Of a stretch of DNA of 11,859 bases, positions 1 through 5,610 are shown in pieces; positions within the stretch are counted from its first letter, which is position 1, and every line of letters begins with the position of its first letter. The translations under genes were made by a program, and so were the position numbers. Below the pieces are notes generated by a model that was not told the DNA's origin, did no database searches, and saw nothing but the letters and a program-made list of their open reading frames with translations. Source of the stretch: Alphaproteobacteria bacterium (GTDB lineage Bacteria; Pseudomonadota; Alphaproteobacteria; Sphingomonadales; Sphingomonadaceae); NCBI GenBank assembly GCA_005882415.1, contig VBAE01000078.1:1-11859 (forward strand). The letters are read 5' to 3'.

Positions 1-242
1 CACATGCCCTGCTTCGCGCGGAGCGAGGGGCGCTTCTCGATCTTATATTCGGGCCGCTCGGCGCTCCGGCGGAAGGCCCAGAAGGCGGCGTGGTCGCGGC
101 CGAACTCGATCGCATAATCCTTCCATTGCCCGGCCGCGACCATCCGTCCGTAAAGGTCGATGATCCGCGACAGCTCGGCGCGGCTGAAGCCGGTCTGCGG
201 GCCGGCGGCTTTGGAAACCGGAAAAGGGTGAACCGTACCCAT
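1..242 (-). CDS. DUF2794 family protein (3' end outside window)
   Basis: Eighty codons are visible from the ATG at 242 down to the window edge with no stop, so the C-terminus is missing. The protein begins MGTVHPFPVS and contains GFSRAELSRIIDLYGRMVA, then GQWKDYAIEFGRDHAAFWAF and a basic RRSAERPEYKIEKRPSLR segment. I recognise this as the small, soluble DUF2794 family of Alphaproteobacteria, usually a little over 100 residues and of unknown function. The start is set by the overlap with cysE: the cysE stop and this ATG share one base (TGATG), which suggests translational coupling. A GAGGAG lies about 16 nt upstream inside cysE, too far to be an ideal ribosome binding site. The family name is from memory of conserved residues; no role can be read from the sequence. 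Co-transcription with cysE is inferred from the overlap. Confidence 0.8.
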   Translation of the reverse strand, partial: MGTVHPFPVSKAAGPQTGFSRAELSRIIDLYGRMVAAGQWKDYAIEFGRDHAAFWAFRRSAERPEYKIEKRPSLRAKQGM

Positions 243-958
243 CAGGCGCGACCGCGCTCCTCTTGCTGCTCTGGGATGTCCTGCGCCGCCGCCGCCACGC
301 TCCGCTCCTCGAGCAGGGCGGTGAGGCGAAGCCGCAATTGCTCGACCTCGCAATTGAGAAGCTCGAGCTTCTGTGTCGCCGGGTCGTACAGTTCGGAGCA
401 TGGCGTCCCGTAGGGGACGAAATTCTTCGCATAATCCTCGGCGCGCACGAGCGTCGGCTTGGCCGGAATGCCGATCATCGTCGCGCCTTCCGGCACGTCG
501 CGCGTCACCACCGCATTGGCCCCGATCCGCGCCCGCGCTCCGACCGTGATCGGCCCGAGCACCTGCGCGCCCGAGCCGATGATCACGCCGTCGCCGATCG
601 TCGGGTGCCGCTTGCCGGGCACTCCGTCGGCGGGGTTGGTGCCGCCCAAAGTCACCATCTGGTAGATGGTGACGTCGTCGCCGATCCGGGCCGTCTCGCC
701 GATCACCACGAAGCCATGGTCGATGAAGAAATTGCGGCCGACCTCGGCGCCCGGATGGATGTCGATCGCGGTTACGCTGCGCGAGAAATGGTTGACCAGC
801 CGGGCGAGGAAGAAGAGCTCGCCCTTGAACAGCCAGTGCGCGATCCGGTGATAGAACAGCGCCCAGACGCCCGGATAGAGCAGGATTTCCCACCGCGAGC
901 GGGGCGCCGGATCGCGCGCTTTGACGGAGTCGAGATAGGCAAGAAGCCCGTTGAACAT
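242..958 (-). CDS. cysE: serine O-acetyltransferase (CysE/EpsC type)
   Basis: This cytosolic enzyme acetylates L-serine with acetyl-CoA to give O-acetylserine, the carbon acceptor for sulfide in cysteine synthesis. The 238-residue protein has a short helical N-terminal domain (about 1-60), then a left-handed beta-helix of hexapeptide repeats (about 65-165). Family residues are visible: D66 in AIDIHPG, D80-H81 in FIDHGFVVIGET (catalytic His), GGT at 105-107, R117-H118 in GKRHP (second active-site His), and the IGANAVV and GIPAKP turns. It has the short EpsC-like length rather than the ~270 residues of the E. coli enzyme. Residues 195-220 look like an amphipathic or coiled-coil helix, and the chain ends in Ala, not the C-terminal Ile that docks into CysK in classic synthase complexes. 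The ATG at 958 begins MFNGLLAYLDS. The gene overlaps the DUF2794 gene by one base and is divergent from a TauE-like exporter. Confidence 0.93.
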   Translation of the reverse strand: MFNGLLAYLDSVKARDPAPRSRWEILLYPGVWALFYHRIAHWLFKGELFFLARLVNHFSRSVTAIDIHPGAEVGRNFFIDHGFVVIGETARIGDDVTIYQMVTLGGTNPADGVPGKRHPTIGDGVIIGSGAQVLGPITVGARARIGANAVVTRDVPEGATMIGIPAKPTLVRAEDYAKNFVPYGTPCSELYDPATQKLELLNCEVEQLRLRLTALLEERSVAAAAQDIPEQQEERGRA

Positions 959-1001
959 TCGAGACACCCTGATCCGCTCGGGCGGAAGATAGGCACGGCT
1001 C

Positions 1002-1036
1002 AGGGAAAATGCCAGCGAACCCGGCAAACTTTCCCT
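1002..1036. promoter_or_regulatory. inverted repeat in the cysE/tauE divergent spacer
   Basis: AGGGAAA at 1002-1008 and TTTCCCT at 1030-1036 are exact inverted repeats, with a nested GCC (1011-1013) and GGC (1023-1025). They lie in the 165-bp spacer between the divergent cysE and TauE-like genes, where both promoters must be. The symmetry suits a dimeric regulator or a small RNA hairpin. I could not place clear -35/-10 boxes for either gene, so a role as operator is only a possibility. Confidence 0.3.
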
Positions 1037-1123
1037 TCCGGGGCCGATTTCCGCTTGCGCGGGCGCGCCGCCGCCAAGCAAAGGAAGGAGGAGCCGGCAC
1101 CCGGCAAGGCGGGGACCCTTTCG

Positions 1124-1894
1124 ATGTTCGACTTTTCGCAGATTGGATTCGCCGAGATCGCGCCGTTCATCGCGGTCGGCTTCGCCGCGCAGATGGTCGA
1201 CGGGGCGCTCGGAATGGCGTTCGGGGTGATCTCGACCACCCTTCTGATCAGCATCGGAATTCCGCCCGCGGCGGCGTCGGCGAGCGTCCATGTCGTCGAG
1301 AGCTTCACCACCGGCGTGTCGGGGATCAGCCATTCGCTCCACCGCAACGTCGACTGGAAGCTGTTCCTTCGCATCGTCATTCCCGGCGTGGTGGGCGGGA
1401 TGCTCGGCGCCTATGTGCTGACCCAGATCAGCGCCCAGACGGCGCGGCCGTTCGTCCTCGCCTATCTCGCGGCGATCGGCCTGTGGCTGCTCTGGCGCGG
1501 CCTGATGCACCGCCACCGCGAGAAGGAGCCCAAGGTGGTCGAGCCGCTCGGCCTGATCGGCGGCTTCCTCGACGCGGCCGGCGGCGGCGGCTGGGGGCCG
1601 GTGGTGACGTCCAACCTGCTCGTCCAGGGGGCGAGCCCGAGGCGGGTGATCGGCACCGTCAACACCGCCGAATTCTTCGTGACCGTCACCATCTCGGCGA
1701 CCTTCATCACGGCCCTGGGCTGGGAAGCCTTCACCCGCGCCACTGTCGGGCTGCTGATCGGCGGCGTGATCGCCGCGCCGCTTGGAGCGATGATGGCCAA
1801 GCGCGCCAAGCCGGACCTCCTCCTCACCATGGTCGGCGTGGTCCTGACCCTCACCAGCCTCTACGGCCTCGCGCGGGCGCTCCACTGGTTTTAG
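1124..1894 (+). CDS. TauE/SafE-family sulfite/organosulfur exporter-like membrane protein
   Basis: The 256-residue protein is strongly hydrophobic, with about seven or eight predicted membrane segments arranged as two related halves, as in the TauE/SafE (DUF81) family. Members have been linked to export of sulfite, sulfoacetate or related anions; the substrate here is unknown. The first half holds AQMVDGALGMAFGVISTTLL, then ASASVHVVESFTTGVSGISH and the NVDWKLF turn. The second half repeats the pattern with LIGGFLDAAGGGGWGPVVTS and GTVNTAEFFVTVTI. The ATG at 1124 is chosen because it starts just before the first membrane segment and has GGGGA about 8 nt upstream. The frame stays open far upstream, but that extension is antisense to cysE. 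The divergent arrangement with cysE suggests a shared sulfur theme, possibly disposal of excess sulfite, which is inference. Confidence 0.85.
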   Translation: MFDFSQIGFAEIAPFIAVGFAAQMVDGALGMAFGVISTTLLISIGIPPAAASASVHVVESFTTGVSGISHSLHRNVDWKLFLRIVIPGVVGGMLGAYVLTQISAQTARPFVLAYLAAIGLWLLWRGLMHRHREKEPKVVEPLGLIGGFLDAAGGGGWGPVVTSNLLVQGASPRRVIGTVNTAEFFVTVTISATFITALGWEAFTRATVGLLIGGVIAAPLGAMMAKRAKPDLLLTMVGVVLTLTSLYGLARALHWF

Positions 1895-1898
1895 GAAC

Positions 1899-2038
1899 CT
1901 GCCTCCCTGCCGCGCCAGCGGCGGGGAGGGGGACCAGCGAAGCTGGTGGAGGGGTGACCGAACTCGGAGTCGGAGCCATGTCACCCCTCCACCGCCTTCG
2001 GCGGTCCCCCTCCCCATCGCTTCGCAATGGGGAGGCAG
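1899..2038. repeat. nested palindromic intergenic repeat, copy 1
   Basis: This ~140-bp element lies 4 bp after the exporter stop codon. It is a nested palindrome. The outer arms are CTGCCTCCC (1899-1907) and GGGAGGCAG (2030-2038). Next come GGGGGACC (1928-1935) with GGTCCCCC (2003-2010), and GGTGGAGGGGTGA (1945-1957) with TCACCCCTCCACC (1981-1993), around a 23-bp centre. Each end also folds into its own small hairpin. A clearly related copy is at 5401-5568, in the same orientation. No ORF of its own is convincing. It resembles non-autonomous REP/MITE-like intergenic repeats and, as RNA, would form a long hairpin that could separate the exporter transcript from the trp operon. Confidence 0.85.
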
Positions 2039-2044
2039 TGGGCG

Positions 2045-2073
2045 TTGACGAGCATCCTCCGGCGCGATAGCTA
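2045..2073 (+). promoter_or_regulatory. probable promoter of the aroF-trpE-trpG operon
   Basis: TTGACG at 2045-2050 matches the alphaproteobacterial -35 consensus well. Seventeen bases later, at 2068-2073, is TAGCTA, a weak -10 that lies within the GATAGCTATC palindrome. This is the only good -35 between repeat copy 1 and the leader ORF. If used, transcription would start at about 2079-2084, only a few bases before or exactly at the leader ATG (2084), giving a leaderless leader peptide. That is the arrangement known for trpL of Sinorhizobium meliloti. The poor -10 keeps the confidence moderate. Confidence 0.45.
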
Positions 2074-2083
2074 TCTGCCCCTA

Positions 2084-2179
2084 ATGACTTGCGAAAATCT
2101 CTTCGCGTTCGACGCTTCGGTCTCTTCGTGGTGGCGCTGGCCCGCACCCGTTGCCGAGGCGCGCCCATCGATCGAGTAG
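2084..2179 (+). CDS. trpL: tryptophan leader peptide (attenuator ORF)
   Basis: This 31-codon ORF encodes MTCENLF... with SSWWRWP at residues 14-20 and ends at TAG 2177-2179. Three of 31 codons are Trp: two in tandem at 2129-2134 and a third at 2138-2140. It lies between the likely promoter and a Rho-independent terminator, upstream of DAHP synthase, trpE and trpG. This is the classic position and composition of a trp leader peptide, which makes a ribosome stall when charged tRNA-Trp is scarce. There is no recognisable Shine-Dalgarno sequence before the ATG, consistent with leaderless translation from a start site near 2084. The stop codon lies 7 nt after the region-2 segment, so a terminating ribosome would mask region 2. 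The product probably acts mainly through its translation. In S. meliloti the leader peptide and its released RNA also act in trans; nothing here shows that. Confidence 0.85.
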   Translation: MTCENLFAFDASVSSWWRWPAPVAEARPSIE

Positions 2180-2245
2180 CTGAAGCAGTCCACCGGACTC
2201 CTCATCGAACCGATACAGGCCCGCCCTCCAGGCGGGCTTTTTTTT
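2129..2245 (+). promoter_or_regulatory. trp transcription attenuator (alternative RNA helices 1:2, 2:3, 3:4)
   Basis: I could draw three mutually exclusive helices. Helix 1:2 pairs 2129-2137 (the Trp codons plus CGC) with 2161-2170, nine pairs with two G-U and C2166 bulged. Helix 2:3 pairs 2158-2165 with 2218-2225, seven of eight positions, with one C-C mismatch, and can be extended by A2157-U2227 and G2156-C2228. Helix 3:4 is the terminator at 2219-2237. A small hairpin AGTCC-ACC-GGACT (2187-2199) lies between regions 2 and 3. Inferred logic: stalling at the Trp codons masks region 1, so 2:3 forms and the operon is read; with enough Trp the ribosome reaches the stop codon, masks region 2, and 3:4 terminates. 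The pairings were drawn by hand, without free energies. Confidence 0.8.
2219..2245 (+). terminator. Rho-independent terminator of the trp attenuator
   Basis: GCCCGCC (2219-2225) and GGCGGGC (2231-2237) form a perfect 7-bp G-C stem with a 5-nt loop (CTCCA), followed directly by eight T residues (2238-2245). G2218-U2238 and A2217-U2239 could extend the stem. It ends 25 bp before the DAHP synthase ATG, inside the leader of its own operon, so it must be conditional. Confidence 0.93.
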
Positions 2246-2270
2246 GACCTATTCCACCGGGAAACAGCAC

Positions 2271-3287
2271 ATGATCATCGTCTTGAAGCCGGAAGCCACC
2301 GCGGAAACCGCACGCGAGATCCTCGACCGGATCTCGGAAAAAGGCCTGAAGCCGCTCCACATGCCGGGCTCGGAGCGCGTCGTGCTCGGCGCACTGGGCG
2401 ACGAGCGCGTGCTGGCCGAACTCGCCCTCGACAGCCACCCGATGGTCGAATCGCTGAAGCCCATCCTCGCGCCCTACAAATTGGTCAGCCGCGAGCTTCA
2501 CCCGCACGACACGGTGGTCCGCTTCGGCAAGACCGCGATCGGCGGCCGCGGCTTCTCTGTCATTGCAGGCCCCTGCGCCGTCGAGACCCGCGACCAGATG
2601 CGCAACACCGCCCGCTTCGCCAAGGCGGCGGGCGCCCACGGCCTCCGCGCCGGCGCCTTCAAGCCAAGGACCAGCCCCTACGCCTTCCAGGGCCATGGTG
2701 TGGAAGGCCTCAAGATCCTGCGCGAGACGGGCGACGAATTCGGCCTCCCCGTCGTCACCGAGGTGATGGAGAGCGCCGATGTCGGCGTGGTCGCCGAATA
2801 TGCCGACGCCCTCCAGATCGGCGCCCGCAACATGCAGAACTATTCTTTGCTGAAAGAGGTGGGCCGGGCGCGCAAACCGGTGGTCCTGAAGCGCGGCATG
2901 GCGGCCAAGGTCGAGGACCTCCTCCTCGCCGCCGAATATCTCCTCGCCGAGGGCAATGAGCAGGTGATCCTGTGCGAACGCGGAATCCGCACTTTCGAAA
3001 CCGCGACCCGCAACACGCTCGACCTCAACGCCATCCCGTACATCAAGCAGAAGACCCACCTTCCGGTGCTGGTCGACCCGTCCCACGGCACCGGCGTGCG
3101 CGACTTCGTCATCCCGATGGCGCTCGCGGCGGCAGCGTGCGGCGCGGACGGCATCCTGGTCGAGATGCACGAGAACCCTGCCGTCGCCTGGTCGGACGGC
3201 GCCCAGTCGCTCTACCCGGACGGGTTCGAGCAATTGATGGCCGCGCTCCGGCCGATCGCGGAAGCGGTGGGGCGCGAGATCGCATGA
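2271..3287 (+). CDS. aroF: 3-deoxy-7-phosphoheptulonate (DAHP) synthase, type I with ferredoxin-like N-terminal domain
   Basis: This enzyme condenses phosphoenolpyruvate and erythrose 4-phosphate to DAHP, the first step of the shikimate pathway, in the cytosol. The 338-residue chain has a ferredoxin-like regulatory domain (about 1-70, MIIVLKPEATAET) followed by a TIM barrel. Barrel motifs are VIAGPCAVET (98-106), RAGAFKPRTSPYAFQG (126-141), LQIGARNMQNY (181-191), KPVVLKRGM (202-210) and VDPSHGTG (268-275). The metal ligands C102, H272, E298 and D309 fall at the same numbers I recall for the Thermotoga maritima enzyme, which supports the ATG at 2271 over the in-frame TTG at 2244 inside the terminator T-tract. 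In that family the N-terminal domain binds an aromatic feedback inhibitor. Its place after a trp attenuator and 4-nt overlap with trpE (ATGA) suggest an isozyme dedicated to Trp supply, possibly Trp-inhibited (inference). The symbol aroF follows common usage for this subfamily. Confidence 0.95.
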   Translation: MIIVLKPEATAETAREILDRISEKGLKPLHMPGSERVVLGALGDERVLAELALDSHPMVESLKPILAPYKLVSRELHPHDTVVRFGKTAIGGRGFSVIAGPCAVETRDQMRNTARFAKAAGAHGLRAGAFKPRTSPYAFQGHGVEGLKILRETGDEFGLPVVTEVMESADVGVVAEYADALQIGARNMQNYSLLKEVGRARKPVVLKRGMAAKVEDLLLAAEYLLAEGNEQVILCERGIRTFETATRNTLDLNAIPYIKQKTHLPVLVDPSHGTGVRDFVIPMALAAAACGADGILVEMHENPAVAWSDGAQSLYPDGFEQLMAALRPIAEAVGREIA

Positions 3288-4831
3288 GCGCGCAGCAGCT
3301 TATCGGAGGCACCGCCCGGGCGCTGACCCGGCGGCTCTCGCGCACGTCCGACCGCCTCGCCCTCTACGCGGCGCTGACCGACGGCGGCCGCCGCACCGAC
3401 ACGCTGATGATCGAGACCCTGGCCGGCCCAAGCCTGATCGTCGAGCAGGCGGCGGTCCGGATCGAATGCCGCGGCCAGGAGGCGACGCTGACCGCGCTCA
3501 CCGCCAACGGCCGCAATGTCCTCCCCGCGGTCGCCACGAGCCTCGCCCATGTCGTGACGGAGCAAGCGCCCAGCCTCCTCCGCCTCACCTTCCCGCGCAC
3601 GAAGAGCGAGGACGCCGAAACCCGCCTCCTCGCCCCGTCCCCCTTCGACGCCCTCCGCGCCGTCACTGCGGGAATCCGAAGCGAGACGCCCGAGGAGCCC
3701 TTCACCCTCGCCTTGGCCGGTACCGTCGCCTTCGATCATGTCGACCTGTTCGAGGACCTCCCCGCCCCGCCCGAGGATGCATTGGGCTTCCCCGATTTCG
3801 TCTTCTGGCTCGCCGAATCGCTGATCGTCGTCGAGCCCGGCCTCGCCCCGCGCCTGGTCTGCACCGCCTTCGGCTCGGACTCGGCGGACGCCGAAGCCCA
3901 TAACGACGCGGCCGATCGCCTCGCCGCCCTCGCCGAGCGCTGCGAGCAGCCAGTGCCCCCGGTCGAGCCGCCCGTCGCCCAGGCCACCCCGCTCGAGCCC
4001 GAGACCGACCTCGACGACGCCGCCTATTGCGACGTCGTCCGGCGGATGAAGGCGCACATCCTCGCCGGCGACGTCTACCAGATCGTCCCCTCGCGCACCT
4101 TCCGCCGCCCCTGCGCCGATCCGCTGGCCGCCTTCGCCGCTGTGCGCCGGTTGGACCGTAGCCCCTACATGTTCTTCGTTTCAGCGCCCGACCATTTCCT
4201 GTTCGGCGCCTCCCCCGAGACTTCGGTCCGGATCGTCCGCGAGAAGGACTGGCCGATGGTGGAGGTGAAGCCGATCGCCGGCACCCGCCCGCGCGGTGCC
4301 GATCCCGACGAGGACGACCGGATGGAGGCGGACCTTCGCCTCGACCAGAAGGAGATCGCCGAGCATATGATGCTGGTCGACCTTGCCCGGAACGACGTCG
4401 CCCGGGTCAGCATGCCCGGCACCCGCCGGGTCGCGAATTTGATGACGGTCGAGCGCTACGCAAGGGTGATGCACCTCGTCTCGTCGGTGAAGGGTTCGCT
4501 CGCGATCGGCTTCGACGCGCTCCACGCGCTCCAGGCCTGCCTCAACGTCGGCACCCTCTCGGGCGCGCCGAAGCTTCGCGCCACCGAGCTCCTCCGCCTC
4601 ACAGAGCGGACCAAGCGCGGGCCCTATGGAGGCGCGATCGGCTGGCTTAACGGCGTGGGTGCGATGGACAGCGGAGTCGTGATACGGTCCGCCGTGGTGA
4701 AGGACGGCGTCGCTTATGTGCGCGCGGGCGCCGGAGTGGTTCACGACAGCGACCCCCAGGCGGAAGCGGACGAGACAAGGCGCAAGGCGTCCGCGATCCT
4801 GAGTGCAATCGCCAGTGTGGAGGGCGTGTGA
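3284..4831 (+). CDS. trpE: anthranilate synthase component I (enteric-like TrpE)
   Basis: TrpE turns chorismate plus ammonia (from TrpG) into anthranilate, the committed step of Trp synthesis. The 515 residues match the length and layout of the E. coli protein (520). They include FEDLP (156-160), PDFVFWLAESL (170-180), QIVPSRTF (266-273), SPYMFF (293-298), PIAGTRPRG (330-338), RVMHLVS (394-400), LSGAPKLRA (425-433) and QAEADETRRKA (492-502). H397 corresponds to the catalytic His; E360 and E497 to the Mg ligands. Ala332 in PIAGT, where PabB has Lys, argues against aminodeoxychorismate synthase. The N-terminal half, normally variable, aligns by eye with enteric TrpE. Two parts of the Trp feedback pocket differ: LLES is MIET (42-45), and the Asn-Pro before SPYMFF is Asp-Arg (291-292). 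The ATG overlaps the DAHP synthase stop by 4 nt (ATGA), implying coupling. Confidence 0.95.
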   Translation: MSAQQLIGGTARALTRRLSRTSDRLALYAALTDGGRRTDTLMIETLAGPSLIVEQAAVRIECRGQEATLTALTANGRNVLPAVATSLAHVVTEQAPSLLRLTFPRTKSEDAETRLLAPSPFDALRAVTAGIRSETPEEPFTLALAGTVAFDHVDLFEDLPAPPEDALGFPDFVFWLAESLIVVEPGLAPRLVCTAFGSDSADAEAHNDAADRLAALAERCEQPVPPVEPPVAQATPLEPETDLDDAAYCDVVRRMKAHILAGDVYQIVPSRTFRRPCADPLAAFAAVRRLDRSPYMFFVSAPDHFLFGASPETSVRIVREKDWPMVEVKPIAGTRPRGADPDEDDRMEADLRLDQKEIAEHMMLVDLARNDVARVSMPGTRRVANLMTVERYARVMHLVSSVKGSLAIGFDALHALQACLNVGTLSGAPKLRATELLRLTERTKRGPYGGAIGWLNGVGAMDSGVVIRSAVVKDGVAYVRAGAGVVHDSDPQAEADETRRKASAILSAIASVEGV

Positions 4832-5400
4832 TGGGCCTCAACGTGTTGATGATCGACAATCGCGACAGCTTCACCTTCAACCTGGTGGAGGCCTGCGAAC
4901 GGGTCGGCGCCAGGGTGCGGGTGCTCCGCAACACCGTCGCCGCTACGGAAGCCTTCGCGATCGCGGTGGAGAATAAGGCGCGGCTGATCCTCTCGCCCGG
5001 CCCGGGCCGCCCCGAAGATGCCGGCTGCACGATGGAGCTGGTCGCCATGGCCAAGGGCCGGATCCCGCTGCTCGGAGTCTGCCTCGGCCACCAGGCGATC
5101 GTGCTCGAAGCGGGCGAGGAAGTGAGCCGCGCCGACGAGCCGGTCCACGGCAAGACCTCGATTTTGACGCACGATGGCGAGGGCCCGTTTCGAGGCATCA
5201 GCGGCCCGATCCGGGTCGGGCGCTACCATTCGCTGTGCACCCGGAAGGTGCCACCCCGCTTCCGCGTCCACGCCGAGCTTGAGGGGATGGCGATGGCCAT
5301 AGCCGACCCTGAGGCGATGCAGACGGGGCTGCAGTTCCACCCGGAGTCGGTGTTGACGCCTGTGGGGGACCGGATCCTGAGAAACGTGCTGGCGGCCTAG
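4831..5400 (+). CDS. trpG: anthranilate synthase component II (glutamine amidotransferase TrpG)
   Basis: This 189-residue class I glutamine amidotransferase releases ammonia from glutamine for TrpE. It shows MIDNRDSFTFNLVE near the N-terminus, the oxyanion segment LSPGPGRPEDAGC (54-66), the nucleophile C84 in GVCLGHQAIV, RYHSL (131-135), and H170/E172 in QFHPES, so the catalytic triad is complete. The motifs PEDAGCTMEL and HGKTSILTHDG align closely with the TrpG part of the enteric TrpGD fusion. Here TrpG stands alone, with no phosphoribosyltransferase domain. I chose the ATG at 4831, which has GGAGGG (4819-4824) at a 6-nt spacing and overlaps the trpE stop by one base. A GTG at 4828 would give one extra residue but only a 3-nt spacing. 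Single amidotransferases in many bacteria also serve PabB. The operon context points to anthranilate, but dual use cannot be excluded. Confidence 0.93.
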   Translation: MGLNVLMIDNRDSFTFNLVEACERVGARVRVLRNTVAATEAFAIAVENKARLILSPGPGRPEDAGCTMELVAMAKGRIPLLGVCLGHQAIVLEAGEEVSRADEPVHGKTSILTHDGEGPFRGISGPIRVGRYHSLCTRKVPPRFRVHAELEGMAMAIADPEAMQTGLQFHPESVLTPVGDRILRNVLAA

Positions 5401-5568
5401 CTGCCTCCCCGTCGAAGACGGGGAGGGGGACCGGCGAAGCTGGTGGAGGGGTGACAAGGCGAAAGCCTCCGCCGTCACGCGCCGGAACCCCGGACTCGGA
5501 GCCAGATCACCCCTCCACCACCCTACGGGTGGTCCCCCTCCCCCCGAGCTGCCGCTCGCGGGGAGGAC
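5401..5568. repeat. nested palindromic intergenic repeat, copy 2
   Basis: The element begins at the base after the trpG stop codon. Its arms match copy 1: CTGCCTCCC start, GGGGGACC (5425-5432) with GGTCCCCC (5531-5538), and GGTGGAGGGGTGA (5442-5454) with TCACCCCTCCACC (5507-5519). The end hairpins differ in sequence but keep the fold: CCTCCCCGTC-GAA-GACGGGGAGG at 5404-5426, and a CGAGC/GCTCG stem at the right end. The centre is 52 bp instead of 23 bp but shares CTCGGAGCCA with copy 1, showing the same orientation. It probably serves as a transcript-end hairpin for the trp operon; there is no T-tract. The right end GGGGAGGA lies where a ribosome binding site for the next gene would sit. Confidence 0.85.
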
Positions 5569-5580
5569 ACTTCCACTTTG

Positions 5581-5588
5581 TTAACCAT
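5581..5588 (+). promoter_or_regulatory. TTAACCAT, CtrA half-site-like motif
   Basis: The octamer TTAACCAT matches the short CtrA motif described for Caulobacter. It lies 22 bp before the ATG at 5611 of the CHASE2-EAL gene, or inside its reading frame if the TTG at 5578 is the start. A single 8-mer match can be chance, so the call is tentative. Confidence 0.25.
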
Positions 5589-5610
5589 TACCGTGCCATC
5601 ACCGCAGGCG

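Noticed and set aside
263..1123. N-terminal extension of the TauE-like exporter frame
   Set aside because: It runs antisense to cysE and has no membrane or family character; the ATG at 1124 is the sensible start.
242..2017. 591-codon minus-strand open frame covering cysE and the exporter region
   Set aside because: Only the part from 958 to 242 is cysE. The upstream part is antisense to the membrane exporter and has the low-complexity composition typical of high-GC shadow frames.
2129..2245. Metabolite riboswitch or T-box upstream of aroF
   Set aside because: There is no T-box or known riboswitch motif; the leader ORF with tandem Trp codons explains the terminator.
2244..2270. TTG start of DAHP synthase at 2244
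   Set aside because: It lies in the T-tract of the attenuator terminator, and the 338-residue form from 2271 matches the family length and metal-ligand numbering.
2202..4057. Long minus-strand frames antisense to aroF and trpE
   Set aside because: No family motifs; the plus-strand proteins are unmistakable.
3284..5400. pabB/pabA (aminodeoxychorismate synthase) instead of trpE/trpG
   Set aside because: TrpE has PIAGT rather than the PabB PIKGT motif, and the operon is preceded by a Trp leader peptide.
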